Assembly (NCBI GenBank): GCA_946482375.1
Contig: CAMLRH010000181.1
Coordinates: 1-5,723 of the forward strand
Direction of reading: 5' to 3'
Source of the DNA: an uncultured Caulobacteraceae bacterium
Lineage (GTDB): Bacteria; Pseudomonadota; Alphaproteobacteria; Caulobacterales; Caulobacteraceae
DNA: 5,723 nt
The notes under the pieces are model-generated. The model saw nothing but the letters and a program-made list of their open reading frames with translations, made no database searches and was not told the origin of the DNA. Position 1 is the first letter of the stretch, and every line of letters begins with the position of its first letter. Shown one piece after another: positions 1 to 5,723 of the stretch. The translations under genes and the position numbers were made by a program.

Positions 1-30
1 GCCATCGTGGCGGTGGAAGTCCCCGCCTAG
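1..30 (+). CDS. possible 3' end of an upstream gene (last 9 codons)
   Basis: Frame 1 reads AIVAVEVPA and then a TAG stop at 28-30. This could be the C-terminus of a + strand gene that starts left of the window. Its stop would overlap the stop of the - strand membrane gene (27-29) by two bases, the same tight convergent packing seen at cinA/COQ10-like. Nine codons are too few to identify a family or to exclude chance, so no product is proposed. Confidence 0.3.
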   Translation, partial: AIVAVEVPA

Positions 31-2267
31 TCCTCCCAGCGGTCGTTCTCGCGGTCGATGATGGCGCCGACGAGGTTCATGTAGTCGTCCGTCCAGGGCC
101 GCACAGTGGTGACGGCCGGCATCTCCCACCTCGCGTCCTTGTGGAAGGTCTGCAGCGCCTGCGGCGACCGGCCGACGATCATCACCTGCTCCGACGACTC
201 CCACAGGGGCGGGCTGGCGGGCGACGACTGGTAGAACTGCTCCAGCGCGACGCCGCCCGCGGCCTTCGCGGCGGCATAGGCCGGCGGGCTGAGTTCGAGG
301 TGGCGGTTGGAGAGGTGGAGGATGATCACGCCGTCGGGCTTCAGTTTCGACAGGTAGATCTTCATCGCCTCCCGCGTCAGCAGGTGCGCCGGGATGGCGT
401 CGGACGAGAAGGCGTCGACCAGGATGATGTCGAAGTTCTCGGGCGGCTGCTTGGCCAGCGTCAGGCGGGCGTCGCCGATGACGAAGTCGATCTTTCCGCG
501 GGCGCATTCGGTCGTGTAGCTGAAGTTCTTCGGGTCATGGGCGATCTCGACCACGAGCGGGTCGATCTCGAAGAAGGTCAGGCGGTCGACCGAGCGGGTG
601 AAGGCGGCGCTCGTGCCGGTCCCCAGCCCGATGGTCGCGATGTTGATCGGCGCGCGCTCGGCCTGGACGGTGCGGAACACCTGCCCGATCGGCGTCTCGG
701 GCGCGTAGTAGGTCAGTGGGCGGCAACGATAGCGATCGTCCCTCGCCTGCGCCCCGTGCAGGGTGGTGCCGTGGGCCAGGGTCCGGACCTTGCCGCCCAG
801 TCCGCCGATCTCGACCTCCGCCTGCTTCAACACGCCGAAGAAGCTGCGGTCGCTGCGGATCACTTCGGAGCGGCTGTCTATCGCCTGCGCCGCCAGCGCC
901 AGCAGAGCCGCGACGCCGACGAAGGCCGGCGTGTGCCGCCGCAGCAGGAAGGCCGAAACGATGGCGGCGATCAGGATGGCGCGGATCGTATCGTAGGTGT
1001 CGTAGGTGAAGATCTTGTTCGGCGGAAACTGCGAGACGAAGGTCGAGAAGACCGCCGTCGCTGCGCCGGTGATGACGAGTCCGACCTCCCAATAGGTCAA
1101 CTTGCGCCAGCGCCAGGGACGGGCGGCGGCCGCCAGCACCAGAGCTAGCGGATACTCCCAGACCGCGTTGAAGATGACCGGGGCCACAAAGGCGTTGAAG
1201 CCGCCGCCGATGACGCCGCCCAGCGACAGGCACAGGTAGAAGTCCGTCAGATGCGCGGGATCGGGCCGGCGCGCCACCAGCGCCTGATGGCAGACCAGCG
1301 CGCTCGCGAAGAAGCAGAGCAGGTGAATGAACAGCTGGTAGGCGATGTCCGTCGTGATGGGCATCAGGTAGAGGCAGGCGGGCAGCATCGCCGCCTGGCC
1401 GAGCAGCGCCAGCTCCGGCCGGATCGCCGGCTTGCTCTGGAAGGCGATGATGAAGGTCAGCAGGTAGAGCGCCAGCGGCACGACCCACAGGAAGGGCGCC
1501 GACGCCACGTCGGTGGCGAGGTGGGCCGTGACGCCGAGCATGAGGCTGGACGGGATGGCCGCGAGCGCCACCCAGACGAGCCGGTCGCGCCAGGTCACAC
1601 GCCCGGGGGCCTCGGCCTGTGCCCGGCCGGGAGCCGGCGCGGCGTTCCGCGACGCCGACCAGGCGAGCGAGGCCATGAGCAGCACGAACATCACATAGGC
1701 CGCGCTCCAGCCAAGGCGCTGGCCGGCGAGGGTCACCGTCGGCTCGACGATGATCGGATAGGCCAGCAGCGCGATCAGGCTGCCGAGGTTGCTGGCGGCG
1801 TAGAGAGCGTAGGGCTCGCCCTTCTCTCCCCTGAAGACGCGCGCATGCCAAGCCTGCACCAGCGGCGCGGTCGCCGACAGCGCGGCGAATGGCGCGCCGA
1901 TGGAGATCATCAGCACGCCGACCAGCCACAGCGCCGGCTGCTGGAACGAAGGCTCGCCCAGCAACGTGGTGATGCGGAGCGGCAGGATCAGGCCCGCGAC
2001 GATCAGCACGCCGATGTGGACCAGCGCCTGCGCCCGTACGGTCGGCAGCCTCTGCAGCAGGTGCGCATAGCCGTAGCCGGCCAGCAACGCCGCCTGGAAG
2101 AAGGCCATGGAGGTGTTCCAGACCGCCGGCGATCCGCCCAGCAGCGGCAGCACCAGCTTGGCCACCATCGGCTGAACGAAGAAGATCAGCGCGGCGCCCG
2201 CAAAGGCGGCCAGAACAAATAGCGCCGGCGTTGCGGTCCGGGCGGGAGTCTCCGCGGCTGTGGTCAT
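27..2267 (-). CDS. fused multi-pass membrane protein / spermidine-synthase-like protein
   Basis: Seen: a 746-aa protein from ATG 2267. Residues about 15-460 are hydrophobic, with roughly 14 membrane-spanning stretches by eye, the first at about 15-33. Residues about 475-746 form a soluble Rossmann-type domain resembling spermidine synthase: HGTTLHG (499-505), the SAM-type glycine loop GLGTG (547-551), the acidic EID (567-569), GDAR (598-601), DAFSSD (618-623) and the late WTDDY (725-729). Known: this matches the bacterial family annotated as fused MFS/spermidine synthase, an inner-membrane family whose reaction is mostly untested. Inference: the active-site loop DAFSSDAIP differs from the D-S/C-S/T-D-P loop of true SpeE, so a nucleotide-dependent transferase of unknown substrate is safer than polyamine synthase. 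Start choice: the frame is open back to ATG 2387, but those 40 residues are Arg/Ser/Gln-rich, overlap the cinA start and look non-coding; ATG 2267 has a modest CGGGAA upstream and leads straight into the first helix. It is divergent from cinA (68-bp gap). Confidence 0.85.
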   Translation of the reverse strand: MTTAAETPARTATPALFVLAAFAGAALIFFVQPMVAKLVLPLLGGSPAVWNTSMAFFQAALLAGYGYAHLLQRLPTVRAQALVHIGVLIVAGLILPLRITTLLGEPSFQQPALWLVGVLMISIGAPFAALSATAPLVQAWHARVFRGEKGEPYALYAASNLGSLIALLAYPIIVEPTVTLAGQRLGWSAAYVMFVLLMASLAWSASRNAAPAPGRAQAEAPGRVTWRDRLVWVALAAIPSSLMLGVTAHLATDVASAPFLWVVPLALYLLTFIIAFQSKPAIRPELALLGQAAMLPACLYLMPITTDIAYQLFIHLLCFFASALVCHQALVARRPDPAHLTDFYLCLSLGGVIGGGFNAFVAPVIFNAVWEYPLALVLAAAARPWRWRKLTYWEVGLVITGAATAVFSTFVSQFPPNKIFTYDTYDTIRAILIAAIVSAFLLRRHTPAFVGVAALLALAAQAIDSRSEVIRSDRSFFGVLKQAEVEIGGLGGKVRTLAHGTTLHGAQARDDRYRCRPLTYYAPETPIGQVFRTVQAERAPINIATIGLGTGTSAAFTRSVDRLTFFEIDPLVVEIAHDPKNFSYTTECARGKIDFVIGDARLTLAKQPPENFDIILVDAFSSDAIPAHLLTREAMKIYLSKLKPDGVIILHLSNRHLELSPPAYAAAKAAGGVALEQFYQSSPASPPLWESSEQVMIVGRSPQALQTFHKDARWEMPAVTTVRPWTDDYMNLVGAIIDRENDRWED

Positions 2268-2335
2268 CGCGCTGATTCCCGCTTGAAGCTGAGGCGTGGC
2301 GATGTTGGGCTGAGTAACGCTGGAGTCGCAACCGT

Positions 2336-2824
2336 ATGTTCTCGATCGAGATCGAAACCCTCGCCCGCCTGCTGATTGACGAAGCAAGGGAGAAGCGCCT
2401 GCGGATCGTCACCGCTGAAAGCTGCACGGGTGGGCTGGTGGCCGGCGCGATCTGCGCCATCGCCGGCGCGTCGGACGTCTTCGAGCGCGGCTTCGTGACC
2501 TACACCAACCGCGCCAAGCAGGAGGTGCTGGGGGTGCCCGGCGACCTGCTGGCCGACCACGGCGCTGTTTCGGAGCCCGTCGTCCGCTACATGGCCGAAG
2601 GCGCGCTGGAGGCTTCCAACGCCCATGTGGCTGTCGCCATCACGGGTATCGCGGGTCCGGGCGGCGGCACGCCGATGAAGCCGGTGGGGACTGTGCACTT
2701 CGCGACCGCCCGCGCCAATCATGGCATCCACCATCAGATGGAGCACTTCGAGCTGGCTGAGCGGGCGGAGGTGCAGCTGGCCAGCGTGGCCATGGCGCTG
2801 CAGATGCTACGGGATGCTCTCTAG
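2336..2824 (+). CDS. pncC: CinA C-terminal-type nicotinamide-nucleotide amidohydrolase (PncC)
   Basis: Deamidates nicotinamide mononucleotide to nicotinate mononucleotide in the cytoplasmic pyridine-nucleotide (NAD) cycle; this role is known for the family and inferred here. The 162-aa protein is a complete stand-alone CinA C-terminal domain. It shows TAESCTGGL at 26-34 with the presumed catalytic Ser29, VTYTNRAKQ at 54-62 with the conserved Tyr, Asn and Lys, the SEPVVRYMAEGA block at 79-90, and the glycine-rich ITGIAGPGGGTPMKPVGTV stretch at 102-120. Length and motif order are normal for PncC/YgaD. The N-terminal molybdopterin-binding-like domain of full CinA is absent, as is common in proteobacteria, so a competence role is not implied. 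ATG 2336 has a GGAG ten bases upstream. The last 18 bp overlap the 3' end of the convergent COQ10-like gene. It is often annotated as cinA. Confidence 0.93.
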   Translation: MFSIEIETLARLLIDEAREKRLRIVTAESCTGGLVAGAICAIAGASDVFERGFVTYTNRAKQEVLGVPGDLLADHGAVSEPVVRYMAEGALEASNAHVAVAITGIAGPGGGTPMKPVGTVHFATARANHGIHHQMEHFELAERAEVQLASVAMALQMLRDAL

Positions 2825-3280
2825 CGGTGCGGCGCCGGCGCCGTAGAGCGCCTGCGCGCGGGACTCGAAGCAGTGGATCAGGCGCGAGACGGCCGTCGCG
2901 AAGTTGGCGGTCAGCAACGTCTCCAGCAGTCGCGACTTGAAGGCGAAGTCGATATCGAAGAGCAGCTTGGCCCCGCTAGGGTCCGGCTCGAAGCGCCAGT
3001 TGCTGACCAGATGCCTGAAGGGGCCGTAGAGCAGCTCGATCTTGATGTGGCGAGTGTTGGCGTCGCGCGTCACCCGAGTGGCGAAGCGCTCCTTGAGGAA
3101 GGCGAAGCCCACCTGCGCCTCGGCGTCCAGCGTGGTCACGCCCGGCGCGATCTCGCGCGCGTTCCAGGTCCGCATGCTGGTGAGCCAGGGCACGAACTGC
3201 GGATAGCTGTTCACATCGCCGACCAGCGAGAAGAGCTGTTCGGGCGTGTAGTGCAGCGTCTGCGTCAGACTATGACGCAC
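2807..3280 (-). CDS. COQ10-like START/SRPBCC-domain ubiquinone-binding protein
   Basis: A 157-aa protein of the COQ10/RatA-like polyketide-cyclase (START, SRPBCC) family. Relatives bind ubiquinone or other lipids in a helix-grip cavity, and yeast Coq10 is needed for efficient respiration and CoQ biosynthesis; a CoQ-chaperone role here is inference from family. Visible signatures are the N-terminal strand with YTPEQLFSLVGDVNSYPQFV at 11-30 followed by PW, the central LYGPFRHLVSNWRF at 84-97, DIDFAFKSRLLETLL at 109-123, and the closing helix LIHCFESRAQALYG at 134-147. It is very like Caulobacter CC_1736, whose structure was solved by structural genomics (recalled). The start is GTG at 3280; the next internal Met is residue 36, inside the domain, so GTG is strongly favoured. 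It lies two bases after the lipA stop, so it is probably translationally coupled, and its 3' end overlaps cinA/pncC on the opposite strand. The RatA toxin name given to some relatives is not supported here. Confidence 0.92.
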   Translation of the reverse strand: MRHSLTQTLHYTPEQLFSLVGDVNSYPQFVPWLTSMRTWNAREIAPGVTTLDAEAQVGFAFLKERFATRVTRDANTRHIKIELLYGPFRHLVSNWRFEPDPSGAKLLFDIDFAFKSRLLETLLTANFATAVSRLIHCFESRAQALYGAGAAPLESIP

Positions 3281-3300
3281 CCTTAGGCCGCCCCTTCCCT
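3281..3300 (-). promoter_or_regulatory. lipA/COQ10-like junction with ribosome binding site inside the lipA end
   Basis: On the - strand the end of lipA reads AGGGAAGGGGCGGCCTAAGG and is followed at once by the GTG start at 3280. The purine run GAAGGGG (3297-3291) lies ten bases upstream of that GTG and within the last lipA codons, with the TAA stop between. This favours translation of the COQ10-like gene by ribosomes finishing lipA, and explains use of a GTG start. The coupling itself is inference. Confidence 0.6.
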
Positions 3301-4239
3301 CGCCAGCCGCGCCGCCTGCAGGCGGGCGAAGTCCTCGCCGGCATGGTGGGACGAGCGCGTCAGCGGACTCGCCGAGACCATCAGGAAGCCCTTGGCGCGG
3401 GCGATGGCTTCCAGGGCGGCGAACTCGTCGGGCGTCACGAAGCGGTCGATAGGCGCGTGCTTGCGGGTCGGCTGCAGGTACTGGCCGATGGTGATGAAGT
3501 CGACGCCGGCAGAGCGCATGTCGTCCATCACCTGCATCACCTCCTCCTTCGTCTCGCCGAGGCCGACCATCAGGCCGGACTTGGTGAAGCGGGAGGGGTC
3601 GCGTTCCTTCACCCGCTCCAGCAGGCGAAGCGAGGCGTAGTAGCGGGCGCCGGGTCGGATCTTCAGATAGAGCCGCGGCACGGTCTCGAGGTTGTGGTTG
3701 AAGACGTCCGGGGCGCTGTCGATGACGATGTCGGCCGCGTCGCCCTTCCTCAGGAAGTCCGGCGTCAGGATTTCGATGGTTGTGCCGAGGGACGCGGCGC
3801 GGATGGCGTGCACGACGTCAGCAAAGTGGGAAGCTCCGCCGTCGGGCAGATCGTCGCGATCTACCGACGTAATGACGACGTGCTTCAAGCCCATCTTCCG
3901 CACCGCCTCCCCCACCCGCGCGGGCTCGGTCGGGTCCAGCGGCAGAGGCAGCCCGGTGGCCACGTTGCAGAAGGCGCAGGCCCGCGTGCAAATCTCGCCC
4001 ATGATCATCATGGTCGCGTGCTTGTGGCTCCAGCACTCGCCGATGTTGGGGCAAGCCGCCTCCTCGCAGACGGTGACGAGACCGTGTTCCCTGACGATGG
4101 AGCGGGTCTCGTTGTAGCCGGGAGAGCCCGGCGCCCTCACCCGCAGCCACTCGGGCTTGCGCAGAATCGGGGTTTCCGGATTGGCGGCCTTCTCGGGGTG
4201 CCGAAGCCGCTCGCGGGTGGTGTCGATCACGATCGCCAT
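3283..4239 (-). CDS. lipA: lipoyl synthase
   Basis: Radical-SAM enzyme that inserts two sulfurs into the octanoyl chain carried on lipoyl domains of pyruvate and 2-oxoglutarate dehydrogenases and the glycine-cleavage H protein, in the cytoplasm. The 318-aa protein is full length. The auxiliary cluster cysteines are C58, C63 and C69 ([12 protein letters not shown]); the radical-SAM cluster cysteines are C84, C88 and C91 (CTRACAFC). Further hallmarks are [13 protein letters not shown] (124-136), EILTPDF (156-162), [12 protein letters not shown] (180-191), GLMVGLGET (222-230) and IGQYLQPT (251-258). The C-terminal serine motif reads RSSHHA (295-300), with His where most homologues have Tyr; the cluster-ligating Ser is kept. 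ATG 4239 gives the normal N-terminus for alphaproteobacterial LipA; a clear Shine-Dalgarno sequence is not evident just upstream. It is the first gene of a two-gene operon with the COQ10-like gene. Confidence 0.97.
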   Translation of the reverse strand: MAIVIDTTRERLRHPEKAANPETPILRKPEWLRVRAPGSPGYNETRSIVREHGLVTVCEEAACPNIGECWSHKHATMMIMGEICTRACAFCNVATGLPLPLDPTEPARVGEAVRKMGLKHVVITSVDRDDLPDGGASHFADVVHAIRAASLGTTIEILTPDFLRKGDAADIVIDSAPDVFNHNLETVPRLYLKIRPGARYYASLRLLERVKERDPSRFTKSGLMVGLGETKEEVMQVMDDMRSAGVDFITIGQYLQPTRKHAPIDRFVTPDEFAALEAIARAKGFLMVSASPLTRSSHHAGEDFARLQAARLAREGAA

Positions 4240-4326
4240 TGGGAGCCTAGATCGGCCTTTCGCACCGCCTGATCAACCCGCGCCGAGACGAACTCGCGAC
4301 CGTTCCACGAGTTTAGGTAAGTTATG

Positions 4327-4349
4327 GATCGCCCGATCACCGATTGTGA
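4327..4349. repeat. two adjoining small inverted repeats in the intergenic region
   Basis: GATCG-CC-CGATC (4327-4338) is a perfect 5-bp inverted repeat with a 2-base centre. It runs into TCAC-CGATT-GTGA (4337-4349), a 4-bp inverted repeat with a 5-base centre. The arrangement could be an operator for a dimeric regulator midway between two divergent genes. Repeats this short also occur by chance in GC-rich DNA, and I cannot assign a regulator. Confidence 0.25.
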
Positions 4350-4412
4350 CACATCTTTTCAAGTGCTCACGGGCCCTATAGGTTCGCTTCACCATAACGA
4401 CGGGAAACAGTC

Positions 4413-4418
4413 GGGGAG
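4413..4418 (+). promoter_or_regulatory. ribosome binding site of the acyl-ACP synthetase gene
   Basis: GGGGAG lies ten bases before ATG 4429 and fixes this as the start. The frame is also open upstream to an ATG at 4324, after a TAA at 4318-4320, but the 35 extra residues do not look coding, run through the probable promoter region, and that ATG has no comparable ribosome binding site. Confidence 0.65.
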
Positions 4419-4428
4419 TTTCAGCGGT

Positions 4429-5723
4429 ATGCCGCGTGCTTTCGACGCGCGGGTCGGCGAGCGGTCGGTTTTCGACGCGTTGCTCGACGCCCGTGACCGT
4501 TACGGGGCGAAGAAGCCCATCCTGGAAGACCAGGAACGTAACCCACTCACCTATACCGACCTGATCCGGGCCAGCTTTGCGCTCGGCCGGCGGATCGCGG
4601 CCATGACGGAGAAGGGCGAGCACGTCGGCGTGCTGCTGCCCTCCAGCTCCGGCGCGGTGGTCACCTATTTCGCGCTGCATGCCTTCGGCCGCGTGCCGAC
4701 CATGCTGAACTTCACCTCGGGGCTGCGGAACCTGCGCGCCGCCTGCAAGACGGCGGGCGTGAAGCGGGTGCTGACCGCCCACCGGTTCGTCGAGCAGGCC
4801 AAGGCCCACGACGTCATCGACGCGCTCGAGGGCGAGGCCTGCGAGGTCATCTACCTCGAGGACGTCCGCGGCAAGATCGGGCTGGAGGACAAGCTCTATG
4901 CGGCGGTGGCGGGGATTTTCCCGCGCCAGTTCCGCACCGAGACCAGCCCCGGCGACCCGGGCGTCATCCTGTTCACCTCGGGCAGCTACGGCGCGCCCAA
5001 GGGCGTGGTGCTGAGCCAGAAGAACCTGGTCTCCAACGTCATGCAGATCGCGGCGCACATCGACCTCGATCCCGCCTGGGTGATGTTCAACCCGCTGCCG
5101 GTGTTCCACTGCTTCGGGCTGACGGGCGGCGTCTTGTTGCCGCTGCTGACGGGCATGAAGGCGTTCGAGTACCCCTCGCCGTTGCACACCAAGCAGATCC
5201 CGACGCTGATCCGCGACACCAAGGCCTCAATCCTGCTGGCGACCGACACCTTCGTGAACCAGTACGCCCGTTCGGCCGACCCCGGCGACCTGTCGGGCCT
5301 GAAGTTCGTGGTCTGCGGCGCCGAGAAGGTGCGCGAGGAGACCCACGCGCTCATCCGCGAGCGTTTCGGCCCGATCCCGCTGCTGGAAGGCTACGGCGCG
5401 ACGGAGGCGTCTCCGGTGGTGGCGGTCAATAAGCCGCTGGACAACCGCGTCGGCACCGTCGGCGGCCTGCTGCCCGGCATGGACTTCAGGATCGAGCCGG
5501 TCGAAGGCATCAAGGACGGCGGCAAGCTCTACGTTCGTGGCCCAAACATCATGACCGGCTACCTCAACGAGCAGGGCGAGATCGAACCGCCCGCCGACGG
5601 CTGGCACGACACCGGCGACGTCGTCACCATGACCGACGACCTTTGGATCACCATCAAGGGCCGGGTGAAGCGCTTCGCCAAGATCGGCGGCGAGATGGTG
5701 TCGCTGACGGCGGCCGAGGACCT
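4429..5723 (+). CDS. Aas-type acyl-[acyl-carrier-protein] synthetase / AMP-dependent ligase (3' end outside window)
   Basis: Activates a fatty acid with ATP to an acyl-adenylate and passes it to a thiol carrier, ACP or CoA. 431 codons are present and the frame is still open at the window edge. Adenylate-forming motifs appear in order: the phosphate loop TSGSYGAPKG (183-192), PVFHCFGLTGG (around His227), GYGATEASP (321-329), the TGD Asp397 that should hold the ribose, the hinge-region KGR with Arg412, and FAKIGGEMVS (416-425). The closest match from memory is the C-terminal half of E. coli Aas (2-acylglycerophosphoethanolamine acyltransferase/acyl-ACP synthetase): shared features include the LEDQER-LTYTDLI start, the FTSGS-PKGVVLS loop, LLTG...YPSPLH, the GLLPGMD and RGPNIMTGYL blocks and KRFAKI-GEMVSL. 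The N-terminal PlsC-like acyltransferase half of Aas is missing because the protein begins at the ligase domain. It is divergent from lipA. Acyl-ACP versus acyl-CoA specificity cannot be decided from sequence alone. Confidence 0.88.
   Translation, partial: MPRAFDARVGERSVFDALLDARDRYGAKKPILEDQERNPLTYTDLIRASFALGRRIAAMTEKGEHVGVLLPSSSGAVVTYFALHAFGRVPTMLNFTSGLRNLRAACKTAGVKRVLTAHRFVEQAKAHDVIDALEGEACEVIYLEDVRGKIGLEDKLYAAVAGIFPRQFRTETSPGDPGVILFTSGSYGAPKGVVLSQKNLVSNVMQIAAHIDLDPAWVMFNPLPVFHCFGLTGGVLLPLLTGMKAFEYPSPLHTKQIPTLIRDTKASILLATDTFVNQYARSADPGDLSGLKFVVCGAEKVREETHALIRERFGPIPLLEGYGATEASPVVAVNKPLDNRVGTVGGLLPGMDFRIEPVEGIKDGGKLYVRGPNIMTGYLNEQGEIEPPADGWHDTGDVVTMTDDLWITIKGRVKRFAKIGGEMVSLTAAED

Larger units (their letters stand above)
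4240..4428. promoter_or_regulatory. divergent intergenic region, presumed promoters of lipA and the acyl-ACP synthetase gene
   Basis: This is the longest gene-free stretch (189 bp) and is visibly more AT-rich in its middle than the flanking genes. It must carry promoters for both directions unless transcripts enter from outside the window. I see only weak candidates. On the + strand, TTTTCAAG (4356-4363), then an 11-base spacer, then CCTATAGG (4375-4382) loosely recalls the short-spacer Caulobacter housekeeping promoter. On the - strand, TTGATCA (4276-4270) and GATCTAGG (4253-4246) are 16 bases apart and very close to the lipA ATG. Neither is a good consensus match. Confidence 0.5.

Noticed and set aside
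141..2222. Long open frames on the + strand opposite the membrane gene (141-1148, 1251-2222) and a second - strand frame (535-2460)
   Set aside because: Their translations are rich in Arg, Gly, Asp and Gln with no domain sense, as expected of shadow frames in GC-rich DNA; the 27-2267 frame has clear helices and family motifs.
2268..2387. 40-residue N-terminal extension of the membrane/spermidine-synthase-like protein from ATG 2387
   Set aside because: It would overlap the cinA/pncC start, is not hydrophobic or signal-like, and ATG 2267 leads directly into the first membrane segment.
2807..3280. Reading the COQ10-like protein as a RatA toxin of a toxin-antitoxin pair
   Set aside because: There is no small antitoxin partner (RatB-like gene) beside it; its neighbours are lipA and cinA/pncC, and the sequence fits the COQ10 family.
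3343..4272. 309-aa + strand frame antisense to lipA
   Set aside because: Low-complexity composition (Gly, Arg, Asp, Val, His) with no recognisable motif; it mirrors the conserved lipA frame.
4324..4428. Upstream in-frame start (ATG 4324) for the acyl-ACP synthetase
   Set aside because: The added 35 residues do not resemble the family, the region looks like promoter DNA, and ATG 4429 has a well-placed GGGGAG.
4273..5187. 304-aa - strand frame and other - strand frames opposite the acyl-ACP synthetase gene
   Set aside because: The + strand frame from 4429 carries every expected adenylate-forming motif; the opposite frames are shadows with no domain.

Overview
The window is ordinary, gene-dense, GC-rich bacterial chromosome (GC judged by eye, not counted) and most resembles an alphaproteobacterium of the Caulobacterales (Caulobacter/Phenylobacterium type). 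The main clues are lipA followed directly by a COQ10-like START-domain gene facing a stand-alone cinA/pncC gene, and the close likeness of the COQ10-like protein to Caulobacter CC_1736 (recalled, not searched). There are no RNA genes, insertion sequences, CRISPR arrays or phage genes that I can see.

Layout, left to right. Bases 1-30 may hold the last nine codons of a + strand gene, with a stop overlapping that of the next gene. Bases 27-2267 (- strand) encode a 746-aa fusion of a polytopic membrane domain and a spermidine-synthase-like Rossmann domain. A 68-bp divergent gap leads to cinA/pncC (2336-2824, +), an NMN amidohydrolase-type protein. It converges on, and overlaps by 18 bp, a COQ10-like ubiquinone-binding protein gene (2807-3280, -). 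That gene is second in a tight two-gene operon behind lipA, lipoyl synthase (3283-4239, -). A 189-bp divergent intergenic region with small inverted repeats (4240-4428) separates lipA from an Aas-type acyl-ACP synthetase/AMP-ligase gene (4429 to beyond the right edge, +), which is cut by the window end.

The genes share a loose theme of core metabolism at the membrane: lipoylation of 2-oxoacid dehydrogenases (lipA), ubiquinone handling for respiration (COQ10-like), fatty-acid/phospholipid recycling (Aas-like ligase) and NAD-cycle repair (pncC). Lipoate is built from octanoyl-ACP, so an acyl-ACP-type ligase divergent from lipA is suggestive, but this link is inference.

I found no convincing undescribed system. 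The points most worth a second look are the membrane-fused spermidine-synthase-like protein of uncertain reaction, the Aas ligase domain lacking its usual acyltransferase half, and the lipA-COQ10 translational coupling.
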